Made by a program: the position numbers and the translations under genes | The notes under the pieces: model-generated | What the model saw: the letters and a program-made list of their open reading frames with translations, nothing else | What the model was told of the DNA's origin: nothing | Database searches by the model: none | Shown: positions 18,268-27,256 of the stretch, in pieces | Numbering within the stretch: the first letter of the stretch is position 1 | Layout: each line of letters opens with the position of its first letter | Assembly (NCBI GenBank): GCA_963773105.1 | Contig: CAVZAA010000001.1 | Coordinates: 682,001-746,000, forward strand | Length of the DNA stretch: 64,000 bases | DNA from: Trebonia sp963773105 | GTDB lineage: Bacteria > Actinomycetota > Actinomycetes > Streptosporangiales > Streptosporangiaceae | Direction: 5' to 3'

Positions 18268-19287
18268 TCAGGCCGGGTTCCGCCCCACGAAGAAGTCGCG
18301 GAACGGATCCATGCTCGGCTGGAATCCGGAGTCCAGCAGCCCCTTGCGGAGCGCGGCCATCTGACCGTCCTGCAGGCGCATCGTCGGCATCCGCAACGGG
18401 CCGCCGTTGTAGCCCTGCAGCCAGCCCTGGAACTTCCAGGCCTGCCGGTTGAGTACCGACCCGCCGTGCAACCCCGCGAAGAGCCCCGCCTTGACCTTGC
18501 GCGCCGGGTGCAGCCGCCAGAAGATCTCCGTCGCCTCGTCGTGCTTCCCGTCCCTTAGCAGTTGCATGACCTGCGGAATCACCGGGCCGTAGTACTCGTG
18601 GTCGCTGGTCGCCGACAGCTGGATCGGGATGACCTGCGAGAGCGGGATGAGGTCGGCTTCGATCGGCACCGAGATCACGACCTCCCTCCCGAAAAGCCGG
18701 TGGCACTCGATCGCGTACTGGACGTTGGGGTAGCCGCCCTCGGCCTTGATGACCGCCACGTTCGGCACTTCGTCGATCAGCCGGCGGACAAGCCGCGTGG
18801 GGATGTCAGACGGGTGGATCCGGGCGGAGAAGTTCCAGATTGTCATCGGGAACAGGATGACGCCGAGGTTCGTGGCGTCGCACACGGCCTTCGTGTAGTC
18901 GAAGACCTCCTGTTCAGTCTCGGGGTAGAAGTTCGGCGGGTACGTGAGCAGCACGAGATCCGCGCCGGCCTGCTCCGCCCCCTTCAAGGCCTCCAGGTTC
19001 TCCTCGAGGTTGCTCCAGCTGGCGTGGTGCACGATGTAGAAATCGTCCCCCGCCTCATCCTTGGCGATCCGCAGGAAATCGGCGTACTCAGGGACGGTGA
19101 TGGCGATTTCCGAAACCCCGAGGCTCCCGACGAAGCCGTGCTCCTTGGCGAGCCGGATGTCATGGCGGATCGCCTTCTCGTTGATGCGCTTGAGGTCGTT
19201 CGTGAACGGCGGGATGGTGCAGTTGACTGCCCCGACGAGCTTCTCGCGGGCCCAGTCGCGGGACTCGCTCTTGGTGTAGCCGGCCAT
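18268..19287 (-). CDS. dihydrodipicolinate synthase family protein
   Basis: DapA-superfamily TIM-barrel protein of 339 residues, diverged from the lysine pathway enzyme. It has VGAVNCTIPPFTNDLKRIN at the N-terminus, LLTYPPNFYP at the strand that normally holds the catalytic Tyr, and the likely Schiff-base Lys in VAVIKAEGGYP. The Tyr of the YNVP motif is replaced (FPMTIWNFSARIHP), so the acid-base chemistry probably differs. The start is ATG at 19287 with GGAAGGAAGGGA upstream, 18 bp after the ornithine-cyclodeaminase-like gene. It may be an aldolase, dehydratase or lyase for a 2-oxo acid. No specific reaction can be assigned. Confidence 0.8.
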   Translation of the reverse strand: MAGYTKSESRDWAREKLVGAVNCTIPPFTNDLKRINEKAIRHDIRLAKEHGFVGSLGVSEIAITVPEYADFLRIAKDEAGDDFYIVHHASWSNLEENLEALKGAEQAGADLVLLTYPPNFYPETEQEVFDYTKAVCDATNLGVILFPMTIWNFSARIHPSDIPTRLVRRLIDEVPNVAVIKAEGGYPNVQYAIECHRLFGREVVISVPIEADLIPLSQVIPIQLSATSDHEYYGPVIPQVMQLLRDGKHDEATEIFWRLHPARKVKAGLFAGLHGGSVLNRQAWKFQGWLQGYNGGPLRMPTMRLQDGQMAALRKGLLDSGFQPSMDPFRDFFVGRNPA

Positions 19288-19305
19288 CGTTGGTCCCTTC
19301 CTTCC

Positions 19306-20286
19306 TTACTTGGTGACGGGACGGACGGGGATGGGCAGGTGCGTGCCGAGGCCGAGTTTGGCCGCCTGCTGGGCGGCCATCGAGGCGACCGCTAGGTCCT
19401 GGATGCCTGCTCCCACTGACTTGTAGACGACGATCTGGTCGTCTCGCTCACGGCCGGGATGGCGTCCGCTCACGAGATCGGCGAGCGACGCGTTCTTGCC
19501 GGCCGCGTCGATGCCGTCCGCGGCGGCCGCGAGCAGGTCTCCGGTTTCGTGCAGGACCTCATGGAGCACGTCAGCGATGATGAGGTCGGCGCGCCGGATC
19601 GTCGCGGAGTCGACCTCGCGCTGCTCGGGGACCGTCGAGCCGATCGACACCACGGTCATGCCGGGCTCAAGCCACTCGCCGAGCAGGGTCGGCGTCTCGT
19701 CATACGACCGTGCCGCGCAGATGACGAGATCAGCGCCGGCCACGACCTCGGTGGCCGACTGGCCGGGCTGGATGGAGACCCCGAGATCCGCGAGTTCCGC
19801 CGCGAACCCGGCGCGGCTCTCGGCGCGCGGGCTGAAGACCCGCACTGCCTGCAGCGCACGGACCGCGGCCAGTGCGCGAACGTGCTTGCGCGCTTCGAAG
19901 CCGGAGCCGATCACGGCGACCGTGAGGGCGCCCGCCCGGGCGAGAAGGTCGGCCGCGAGCGCGGACGTGGCGGCGGTGCGGTATCCCGTGATCGAGTTAC
20001 CGTCCATCAGGGCCACCAGTTCGGCCGTGTCCTGGTCGAAGAGGGAGATCAGGTAAGACACCTGCCGTCGCGCGAAGGCTCCGGCGATGACCTTCACGCC
20101 CATCGGGCTGCCGTCAGCGGGGACGCCGCTCAGGGTCCGGAACCAGTTGACCCCGCCGCGGGCCACCGTCCGGTTGGGGTAGCGGCAGGGTTCGGCGGCC
20201 CCGGCGTACGCGGCTCGCAGCGCGTCGATCGCGAGTCCCCAGTTGAATGCCTGCTGGACATCGTCGTCGCTCAGGACTAGGGTCAC
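19306..20286 (-). CDS. ornithine cyclodeaminase / mu-crystallin family protein
   Basis: NAD(P)-binding protein of 326 residues. It shows GVKVIAGAFARRQVSYLISL, the Rossmann motif VAVIGSGFEARKHVRAL near residue 125, VVSIGSTVPEQREVD and the C-terminal VYKSVGAGIQDLAVA, all typical of the family. Members deaminate ornithine, reduce cyclic imines or act on opine-like compounds, so the substrate is open. The start is ATG at 20286 (reverse strand), with the palindrome CGATACGTATCG 19 bp upstream. It is first in a minus-strand pair with the DapA-family gene and divergent from the ABC importer. An imine or ketimine reduction step in an unknown catabolic route would fit. Confidence 0.85.
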   Translation of the reverse strand: MTLVLSDDDVQQAFNWGLAIDALRAAYAGAAEPCRYPNRTVARGGVNWFRTLSGVPADGSPMGVKVIAGAFARRQVSYLISLFDQDTAELVALMDGNSITGYRTAATSALAADLLARAGALTVAVIGSGFEARKHVRALAAVRALQAVRVFSPRAESRAGFAAELADLGVSIQPGQSATEVVAGADLVICAARSYDETPTLLGEWLEPGMTVVSIGSTVPEQREVDSATIRRADLIIADVLHEVLHETGDLLAAAADGIDAAGKNASLADLVSGRHPGRERDDQIVVYKSVGAGIQDLAVASMAAQQAAKLGLGTHLPIPVRPVTK

Positions 20287-20304
20287 GGTTCACCTCATTC
20301 TGTA

Positions 20305-20316
20305 CGATACGTATCG
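20305..20316. promoter_or_regulatory. operator palindrome CGATACGTATCG
   Basis: Perfect 12-bp palindrome, 19 bp before the ornithine-cyclodeaminase-like start. An identical 12-mer occurs at 26208, and related sites lie at 16268, 18200, 20421 and 36007. Confidence 0.7.
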
Positions 20317-20420
20317 CACTGCAATTTTAGGTGCTCGACATGGTAGCCGCAAGATGCGGCCAGATCGCGCCGGCGTTCCGGGTGAAAGTCCCTCGTCCAG
20401 GGGCCTTGCCCAGCCTAATT

Positions 20421-20432
20421 CGATACGGTACG
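20421..20432. promoter_or_regulatory. operator-like site before the ABC importer
   Basis: CGATACGGTACG matches the left half of the CGATACGTATCG palindrome with an imperfect right half. It lies 58 bp upstream of the solute-binding protein gene at 20490. Confidence 0.5.
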
Positions 20433-20489
20433 TTCCGGACAGGATGTGGTGCCCCTCACTGATGCGGATCCCAGATTGGACGAAGAACC

Positions 20490-21821
20490 ATGTCAACGAC
20501 ATTCAACCGAACGCGCACGCCGGGCGGCAGACGCACCGTTATCGTTACGGGCGCCGCGGCCGCCGTGGCGGCACTCGGCCTCGCGGCCTGCAGCAGCGTC
20601 GCCACGACGGCAAGTTCGGGTACCACCGGCACCGCCAGCGCGACGGCGAGCTTGGGTGCAGCGAGTTCCGCTGCGGCGACCGCCAGCGCGAGCGCCGCGG
20701 CGGCACCTGCCGCAGTAGCCTGCGGGTCGATTCCTACGGTCGCGCCGCAGGACCCGAGCGGCGTGCTCGCGAAGCTGCCCGCGTCGGTCGCGGCAGACTA
20801 TGACGGCTACACGTCCCCGGTCGCGCCCTCGGCGTGGGCGAACTGGAAGCCGAGCCATGCGGCCCCCTACAAGGTGGCCATCGTGTGGAACCCGCCGGTC
20901 AACACCTTCGCCGTGAACACGCTCAAGGCCATGACCGCGGCGCTCAAGGCCGCCGGCGACGTTGACATCATCTCGTCGACCGCACCGCAGTCGCCTTCCG
21001 ACGTGCCCGGCAACATCGCGCTCTACAACCAGGCGGTCGCCGAGAAGCCCGACCTGATCATCTCGCTCCCGCTCGCCTCCGGGCCGCTCATCCCCGCTGT
21101 CGAAGCGGCCGCCAAGAAGGGTATCCCCACGGTATCCCCGTGGGTCGCCACCGCCACGCCAGACGCCGTCAGCGTCGGTACCAACGACTGGCTGCAGGCC
21201 GTAACGCTCGCCTCCAAGGTCGTCACCCAGCTCAAGGGCTCAGGCACGATCCTTGAGGTACACGGCATTCCGGGCGTCCAGGAAGACGACGACGCGTTCG
21301 CCGGCTTCAATAGCGTGCTGGCCCAGTGCCCGGACATCACGATCGCAGGCCAGGTCACCGGAGACTACAACCCCGCTGCCACCCAGCAGGCTGTCCTCCA
21401 GTTCCTCTCGTCCCACCCGGGCAAGGTCGACGGCGTGTTCGAGGCGGGCACCATGACCGCCGGCATCATCCAGGCGTTCAAGCAGCTGGGACGGCCAGTG
21501 CCGGTGATCGCCGACCTCGGGAGCACCGAAGGCAGCATCGCCTACGCCGGCGAGAACGAGAGCAGCTACCAGGAGCACGGCGCGTCCACCCCGGACGACG
21601 CGATCGGGCAGACCTTCGCCAAGGTGGTGCTCGCCATGCTCGACGGTCACGGGCCCGCGCTCGACCAGCTCGTCACCACCATCAACATCATCGACAACGG
21701 CAACCTCAGCTCGGTCTACCGCAGCAGCTGGACGCTGTCCGACACCGCCGACGCTCAGCTGCCGAACGACACGTACTTCACCAGCCAGCAGCTCGCCGCC
21801 TTCCTGGGCGGCCAGGGATGA
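20490..21821 (+). CDS. ribose-type ABC importer, solute-binding lipoprotein
   Basis: Periplasmic-binding-protein-1-like protein of 443 residues. The N-terminus is basic (TRTPGGRR), followed by a hydrophobic segment and the lipobox LAAC near residue 34, so it is a membrane-anchored lipoprotein. A Ser/Thr/Ala linker follows to about residue 75. The binding fold shows KVAIVWNPPVNTF, PDLIISLPLASG, VSVGTNDWLQAV and VIADLGSTEGSIAYAG. It heads a four-gene importer operon (binding protein, double ATPase, two permeases). The family normally carries sugars, but here the neighbours are catabolic enzymes of unknown substrate, so the cargo may be a different small polar compound. Confidence 0.9.
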   Translation: MSTTFNRTRTPGGRRTVIVTGAAAAVAALGLAACSSVATTASSGTTGTASATASLGAASSAAATASASAAAAPAAVACGSIPTVAPQDPSGVLAKLPASVAADYDGYTSPVAPSAWANWKPSHAAPYKVAIVWNPPVNTFAVNTLKAMTAALKAAGDVDIISSTAPQSPSDVPGNIALYNQAVAEKPDLIISLPLASGPLIPAVEAAAKKGIPTVSPWVATATPDAVSVGTNDWLQAVTLASKVVTQLKGSGTILEVHGIPGVQEDDDAFAGFNSVLAQCPDITIAGQVTGDYNPAATQQAVLQFLSSHPGKVDGVFEAGTMTAGIIQAFKQLGRPVPVIADLGSTEGSIAYAGENESSYQEHGASTPDDAIGQTFAKVVLAMLDGHGPALDQLVTTINIIDNGNLSSVYRSSWTLSDTADAQLPNDTYFTSQQLAAFLGGQG

Positions 21822-23446
21822 CAGGGCAGTCGCCCGCGACGAGCGGCGGGGTCCAGAAGGGGCCCCCGCCGCTCGTCGCGGCCATCGCCCTCGCCAAGTC
21901 CTTCGGTGCCACGCGCGCCCTCGTCCGGGCGGACCTGGACCTGCGACCAGGCGAAGTCCATACGATCATCGGAGAGAACGGCAGCGGCAAGAGCACCCTG
22001 GTGAAGGTCCTCGCCGGGGTGCATCGCGCTGACTCCGGTTCGCTCACGATCGACGGCGCACCGGCGGATGACCTCCGGTCACCCGCCGGTGCGCGCGCCC
22101 GGGGAGTCGCCACCGTATTCCAGGAGGTGCTGTCTGTCCCTGGCAGCTCGATCACAGAGAACGTCTGGCTGGGCGCGAAGCGCTCAGGGACTACCGCGGG
22201 CGAGCGCCGCCGGCGCGCCGCGGAGCTGCTTGAGCGTCTCCTCGGCGCGCCGGTCGACGTCGACCGGCGCGCCGAGACGCTCTCCCTGTCGGAGCGGCAA
22301 GCATGCTGCGTCGCGCGGGCATTGGTGGTCGACCCGAAGGTGCTCGTGCTCGACGAGTCAACCTCAGCACTCGACATCGCGACCAGGGACCGACTCTTCG
22401 TGGTGACCAGGGAGCTGACAGCCCGGGGCGCGAGCGTGCTGTTCGTCTCGCATCGCATGGACGAGGTGTTCGAGATTAGCGATGTGGTCAGCGTGCTCCG
22501 GTCGGGGACTACCGTCGCCTCCCGCATTCCGATCGGCGACACCTCCGTAGCCGATCTCGTGCGGCACATGACCGGCAGCAGCATCGAGGGCGCAGCCGGC
22601 GGGCAGAAGGGCCGGGCCGCGGGCGCGGCCGCGCTGCTCGCGGACGGCATCCAGCTGAAGGCCAACGGCGCGCCCGTCGACCTTGAGGTGCGCGCCGGGG
22701 AGATCGTTGGCCTCGCCGGCCTAGAAGGGCACGGCCAGGATCTCTTCCTGAACGCCCTGCGCGGCATCCGCGTGCCCGGCGGAGGGCGCGTGACGCGCGT
22801 CGACGGCGACACCGCGGTGTATGTCGACGGTCCGAGAACCGCCCGTCGGCACGGCATTGCCTACGTCCCGCGCGAGCGCCGGGGCGAGGGGATGTTCGAG
22901 CAGCTCAGCATCTGGGAGAACTTCGGTCTTACCCGGCTGCGGCACGACGCGGTCGCCGGCGTGGTCTCGCCACGGCGCACGGCCCGACGGCTCGCCGAGC
23001 ACGGCGGCCCGCTGCGGGTGAAGATGCGGCACCACAACGACCCCATCGCCACGCTGTCCGGCGGCAACCAGCAGAAAGTGATTATCGCCCGCGCGCTCGC
23101 GGACCATCCGTCGATTCTTCTGCTGAACGACCCGACACGCGGCGTGGACCTGTCAGCCAAGGGGGACCTGTACGAGGCGCTGCACGCGCTGTGCGCGGCC
23201 GGGACCGCCGTCGTCGTGCTGTCGACCGAGGTTGACGAGCTCGTCGAGCTGGCGGACCGCGTCATCGTCTTCCGCGATCACGAGGCGGTCGCCCAGATCC
23301 CGCGCTCGACGCTGAGCCGGGAGGCCATCGTCGCGGCCTACTTCGGCGCGCTCGGCGCCGACGGCCCCGCTCCGGGTGAGGCCATTCCGGATGACACTGG
23401 CGAAGGAGGAGCCGATGTCAGTGAGCCCGCCGCTTCCAACCACTGA
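21818..23446 (+). CDS. ABC importer ATP-binding protein with two nucleotide-binding domains
   Basis: RbsA/MglA-type ATPase of 542 residues with two ABC modules in one chain. Module 1 has Walker A GENGSGKST (near residue 50), a degenerate signature LSLSERQA and Walker B VLVLDESTSALD. Module 2 has a degenerate P-loop (GLAGLEGHGQD), which is usual for this family, plus a canonical signature LSGGNQQKV and LLLNDPTRGVD. The start is ATG at 21818, overlapping the binding-protein stop by 4 bp; the longer frame from 21326 is read-through. It powers the permeases encoded at 23415 and 24446. Confidence 0.92.
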   Translation: MTGQSPATSGGVQKGPPPLVAAIALAKSFGATRALVRADLDLRPGEVHTIIGENGSGKSTLVKVLAGVHRADSGSLTIDGAPADDLRSPAGARARGVATVFQEVLSVPGSSITENVWLGAKRSGTTAGERRRRAAELLERLLGAPVDVDRRAETLSLSERQACCVARALVVDPKVLVLDESTSALDIATRDRLFVVTRELTARGASVLFVSHRMDEVFEISDVVSVLRSGTTVASRIPIGDTSVADLVRHMTGSSIEGAAGGQKGRAAGAAALLADGIQLKANGAPVDLEVRAGEIVGLAGLEGHGQDLFLNALRGIRVPGGGRVTRVDGDTAVYVDGPRTARRHGIAYVPRERRGEGMFEQLSIWENFGLTRLRHDAVAGVVSPRRTARRLAEHGGPLRVKMRHHNDPIATLSGGNQQKVIIARALADHPSILLLNDPTRGVDLSAKGDLYEALHALCAAGTAVVVLSTEVDELVELADRVIVFRDHEAVAQIPRSTLSREAIVAAYFGALGADGPAPGEAIPDDTGEGGADVSEPAASNH

Positions 23447-24449
23447 GGAGCGTCGTCAAGAGCCGAAACGGCGCATCCCGGCACCGAGCGGCGTGCTGTG
23501 GCGTGCCCGGGGCCGCCCTTCGGCGTTCGCCCTGCTCCTCACCGTGGTCCTGCTGGTCGCGAATGCCGTCGCGCAGCATTCGTTCCTCACCCCGGGTAAC
23601 TGGCCGGCGCTGATCGGCACGCTCGCCCCGTTCGTCCTCGTCGCCCTTGCCTCGACACCGCCCATCCTCGGCGGAGGTGGCGGCATCGACATCTCCGTCG
23701 GACCGCTGGCGACCCTGGTCAACTGCCTGTTCGTCCAGGTGCTCGTACCGCACGGCATCAGCTCGCCGGGCGCCGCCATCCCCATCCTGCTCCTGCTGGG
23801 CGTCGCGGTCGGCGCCGTGAACGGCCTGCTCGTCGTAGTAGCCAGGCTACAGCCGGTGATCGCCACGCTCGCGACGTTCTTCGTGCTCAGCGGAATCGCC
23901 CTGGACGTCGCCCCCAATGCCGTGACGCTTCCGGCGGGAAACTGGACGGCGAGACTCGCGACAAGCATCGGTGGTGTCCCAGGTGGTCTCATCACCATGG
24001 CTGTCGCCGCCGCCATCTGGCTCGTCCTGCGCCGCACCGCATACGTCCGAACGCTATATGCCGTCGGCAGCGACGACGTCGCCGTCTTCTCCGCAGGTGT
24101 GAACGTCGGCCTGGTACGCGTCGGCGCCTATGTGCTGACCGGCGCGATCGGAGCGATCGCTGGTATCGCGCTCACCGCTGTCATCCAGATCTCGGAACCG
24201 TCGCTGACCACGACGTATACGCTCATCGCACTGGCGGCTGTGTCGCTCGGCGGCACGTCCTTCCGTGGCGGACGCGGCGGGCTGTTCGGCTCCTTCCTCG
24301 GCGCCTGCTCGATCTTCCTGTTGCAGGAACTGCTGTCCGCGACCGGCGCCTCGACCAACTACGTGCAGATGATCTACGGGGCGCTATTGATCGTCGGCGT
24401 CGTTATCGCAGGTTTGCTGTCACCTGCCCGATCGGAGGGACGCTCATGA
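23415..24449 (+). CDS. ABC importer permease (ribose type), first
   Basis: Inner-membrane permease of 344 residues with about 8-10 hydrophobic segments. The family motif region is AVNGLLVVVARLQPVIATLA and the loop near the C-terminus is SLGGTSFRGGRGG. The start is ATG at 23415, preceded by GGAGGAG; the frame open from 23376 would overlap the ATPase more and lacks a better site. It overlaps the ATPase end by 32 bp. It pairs with the second permease as a heterodimer, as in CUT2-type importers. Confidence 0.9.
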   Translation: MSVSPPLPTTEERRQEPKRRIPAPSGVLWRARGRPSAFALLLTVVLLVANAVAQHSFLTPGNWPALIGTLAPFVLVALASTPPILGGGGGIDISVGPLATLVNCLFVQVLVPHGISSPGAAIPILLLLGVAVGAVNGLLVVVARLQPVIATLATFFVLSGIALDVAPNAVTLPAGNWTARLATSIGGVPGGLITMAVAAAIWLVLRRTAYVRTLYAVGSDDVAVFSAGVNVGLVRVGAYVLTGAIGAIAGIALTAVIQISEPSLTTTYTLIALAAVSLGGTSFRGGRGGLFGSFLGACSIFLLQELLSATGASTNYVQMIYGALLIVGVVIAGLLSPARSEGRS

Positions 24450-25480
24450 GTGACGTCGGGCTGCTGCCGGAAACGGCACCTCCGCAGGAGACGGTCACGC
24501 CGGTGCGGCTGCTGCTGGCGCGGATCGGGATGATCCAGTCCCGCCTGCCGCTGCTCCAGATCGTCGTCGCCGCGGCCGTATTCCTGTGGGGAGCGATTGG
24601 GGTCACCGGCTTCACCGCCGGTCCGGCTATCCGCGCCAACCTGGTGATCGCCTCGCTGCTCGCGCTGGCTTCACTCGGCCAGACGCTCGTCATCCTCATC
24701 GGCGGTCTTGACCTGGCCGTTCCCGGCTACATCACGGTTGGCGCGGTCGCCGCGGTCGAACTCGGCGGCACGCATAACTGGCCTCTCCCCGTGGTCGCGC
24801 TCTGCGCGGCCGTGGCGTGCGGCGCAGCGGGCGCTCTGTGCGGCTTCATCTGCCACCGTTTCGGCGCGCAGTCCCTCGTCGTCACCCTGGGGATGTACTC
24901 GATCCTGCTCAGCGGGGCCCTCGTCGTCACCGGCTCCAATATCGGAGGCACACCGCCCCCCCAGCTGACCGAGTGGACAGCGGTGCTCGGCCACACCTTC
25001 GGGCTCCCGGTACCGCCAGTCGTCGTGCTCTGCGTCTTCATGGCGATGGTCGTCTCGGTGTTTCTCGCCCGGACGTCCGCGGGGCGCAAGCTCTACGCCA
25101 CCGGCGCGAACGAGCGCGCCGCGCGCGGCCTGCTCATCCGCACCGGCTGGGTCTGGACGGGCACCTTCGCCATCGGCGCGGCGCTCTCCGGTCTGGTCGG
25201 ACTGCTGATCGCGGGCTTCTCGGACGGCGCGACCGCGTCGACAGGGGACCCGTACCTGTACTCAGGGCTGGCCGCGGTACTGGTCGGCGGCACCGCGCTT
25301 GGCAGCGCCCGCGGTGACTTCGTGCGCACGGTGATCGGCGCGTTCATCCTCACCGAGCTCACGACGATCCTCAGCGGCATGGGCTTCGGTCAGGGCGACA
25401 CCTACATCCTGTTCGGTGTGGCGATCGTCGTGGTCGTCCTGGCCTACGGCAGGCAACGCCGGCTCAACGACCGCGTCTAG
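24446..25480 (+). CDS. ABC importer permease (ribose type), second
   Basis: Permease of 344 residues, paralogous to the preceding gene and overlapping it by 4 bp. It has about eight membrane segments, the motif GLDLAVPGYITVGAVAAVEL, and VLVGGTALGSARGDF in the cytoplasmic loop that contacts the ATPase. Two different permeases with one fused ATPase complete a standard CUT2-like importer. Nothing in the sequence sets the substrate. The operon ends at 25480, just before a convergent TetR gene. Confidence 0.9.
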   Translation: MSDVGLLPETAPPQETVTPVRLLLARIGMIQSRLPLLQIVVAAAVFLWGAIGVTGFTAGPAIRANLVIASLLALASLGQTLVILIGGLDLAVPGYITVGAVAAVELGGTHNWPLPVVALCAAVACGAAGALCGFICHRFGAQSLVVTLGMYSILLSGALVVTGSNIGGTPPPQLTEWTAVLGHTFGLPVPPVVVLCVFMAMVVSVFLARTSAGRKLYATGANERAARGLLIRTGWVWTGTFAIGAALSGLVGLLIAGFSDGATASTGDPYLYSGLAAVLVGGTALGSARGDFVRTVIGAFILTELTTILSGMGFGQGDTYILFGVAIVVVVLAYGRQRRLNDRV

Positions 25481-25546
25481 AAGGGCGGGTAATGACAACC
25501 CAGATCGACCACTGGCGGTGAGCCGCGCGCGCCCGGACTCGCCTCC

Positions 25547-26122
25547 TCAGGCGCGCAGTCCTTTCAGAGCGGTGTCGATCAGCAGGTCAGTGAAGTCGGC
25601 GTCAAGCGGCCCGGACTGGAAAAGCAGCCGGAAGTAGACCGGTGCGTACAGCATGTCGGCCACGATCGCGGGGCTGAGATCGGCCCGCAGGTCGCCTTCG
25701 GCCTGGGCGCGCTGAATGAGCGCCGTGACCGCTTCAGCCCGTCCCTCCCAGAAGCGGTGCTTGAACTCCGCCAGCGCTTTCGGCTCGTACTGGCACTCGG
25801 CGATGAGCTGGGCGACGAGGCGGCCTTCTGGCCCGGCGTACACCGCGGCGAGCGAGCTGAGGTGCTCGCGCAGGGCCGCGATCGCGGGCCCGTCCTGGCG
25901 GACGGGCGTACGGGCCACGTGGTTGTCGAGGAAGGAGTCGATGACGAGTGCGACCTTGTCGGGCCACCACCGGTAGATCGTCATCTTGCTCACGCCCGCA
26001 CGGCGCGCAATGCCCTCGATCGAGAGCTTCTGCAGCGACACCGGTCCCGGCGGCTCGTCCCCGAGCAGGTCCATCGTCGCCTGCAGGACTGCCCTGCGGC
26101 TGGTCTCACTCCGTACGGCCAT
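25547..26122 (-). CDS. TetR family transcriptional regulator
   Basis: TetR-type repressor of about 191 residues. The N-terminal helix-turn-helix is SIEGIARRAGVSKMTIYRWWPDKVALV, and the C-terminal part is the TetR ligand domain (MLYAPVYFRLLFQSGPLD). The start is uncertain. The frame is open to 26155, but ATG at 26122 places the DNA-binding domain at the usual distance and leaves the palindrome at 26135 outside the gene. It is divergent from the FAH operon at 26236 and probably controls itself and perhaps that operon. No ligand can be named. Confidence 0.88.
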   Translation of the reverse strand: MAVRSETSRRAVLQATMDLLGDEPPGPVSLQKLSIEGIARRAGVSKMTIYRWWPDKVALVIDSFLDNHVARTPVRQDGPAIAALREHLSSLAAVYAGPEGRLVAQLIAECQYEPKALAEFKHRFWEGRAEAVTALIQRAQAEGDLRADLSPAIVADMLYAPVYFRLLFQSGPLDADFTDLLIDTALKGLRA

Positions 26123-26134
26123 GAAAGACATCGT

Positions 26135-26147
26135 AGACGGAACGTCT
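26135..26147. promoter_or_regulatory. candidate TetR operator
   Basis: AGACG-GAA-CGTCT is a perfect 5-bp inverted repeat with a 3-nt centre, just upstream of the TetR start at 26122. This is the size and place expected of an autoregulatory TetR site. It differs from the CGATACGTATCG operator 60 bp further on. Confidence 0.45.
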
Positions 26148-26207
26148 CGAATCATGGAAATTAAACGCAGTCATCTAGTGACCTGAGAAACCCGCACAAG
26201 TACAATA

Positions 26208-26219
26208 CGATACGTATCG
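26208..26219. promoter_or_regulatory. operator palindrome CGATACGTATCG
   Basis: Identical 12-bp palindrome to that at 20305. It lies 16 bp before the ATG of the FAH-domain gene at 26236, where it would overlap the start region of transcription. A GGAG ribosome site follows at 26227. Confidence 0.7.
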
Positions 26220-26235
26220 CATCGTTGGAGGTCGC

Positions 26236-27256
26236 ATGAAATTCGGACGCATCAGCGTCGACACACCCGACGGGCAACAGGCCCGGATCGTCGCCGTGCA
26301 GCCAGAGTACGACCGGGTGGTCGATCTCGCCCGGGCCTACGCCCTCGTCCAGAGCCGCCGGGGAGCCACGCCCGAGGCCGCGGCGCGGGTGGCGCGGGCG
26401 CTGTTCCCGTCGAGCATGGCCGCGGCACTGGCCGCCGGGCCCGCCCTGCGCGAGGCGGCCGAGCTTGCCCTCGGCGCCGCCGATGACGCGTCGGCCCCGA
26501 TCGGCGCGGTCACCTGGGCCGCCGCCGTCGATCCACCGGTTATCCGGGACAGCCTCACGTTCCCGCTGCACATGCTGCACTTCGGCGAGAAGGTTGGCGG
26601 CAGCCTGCCGAACCCGCAGATCTTCAAGACCCCGCCGTACTTCAAGGGCTCGACCGGCGCGGTCTACGGCCACGACGCGGAAGTCCCGTTCCCGTCCTAC
26701 ACCGGCTTCCTCGACTACGAACTGGAGATCGGGCTGGTCGTCGGCGGAACCGGGCGCAACCTGACCCCCGAGCAGGCCGAGGACCGGCTCTTCGGTTACA
26801 CCATCTTCAACGACTTCTCGGCGCGCGACCTGCAGGCAGCCGAGATGGGCATGGGCATGGGCCCGCAGAAGTGCAAGGACTTCGCCTACGGGATCGGGCC
26901 CTGGATCGTGACCAAGGACGAGGTTCCCGACCTCGGCAAACTCAACGGTTCCATCCGCGTCAACGGCGAGCTGTGGTCAACGTGCACGGCCGACGGGGCG
27001 ATCTACTCCCCGGCCGAGCTGATCGCCTGGGTGTCGCTCGCGGACAACCTGCAGCCCGGTGACCTGATCGGGATGGGCACCCTCGGCAACGGTTCCGGTC
27101 TTGAGATCGACCGCAGGCTGAGCACGGGTGATGTGCTAGAGCTGCAGCTGGACGACGTCGGCGATCCTCCGCACCAGGATCGGCGCCGTGGAGACCGCGC
27201 CCTGGCGCCCGCAGGAGAAGCCCTATCCGTTCGCCCAGAAGGAGACCGCCCAGTGA
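26236..27256 (+). CDS. fumarylacetoacetate hydrolase family protein (frame shift near the end)
   Basis: FAH-fold enzyme of about 340 residues. An N-terminal region (VVDLARAYALV) is followed by the catalytic fold: LHFGEKVGGSLPNPQIF, the metal-binding Glu pair in DYELEIGLVVGG, FNDFSARDLQ and GMGTLGNGSG. The frame that starts at 26236 runs on into the cupin. At about 27164 the sequence GGCGATCCTC appears to hold one extra base. The next frame then gives the expected C-terminus ILRTRIGAVETAPWRPQEKP and stops at 27256, overlapping the cupin GTG. Without that correction a 540-residue FAH-cupin fusion is read. It probably hydrolyses a 3-oxo or 2,4-dioxo acid, perhaps releasing acetoacetate for the synthetase downstream. 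Confidence 0.82.
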
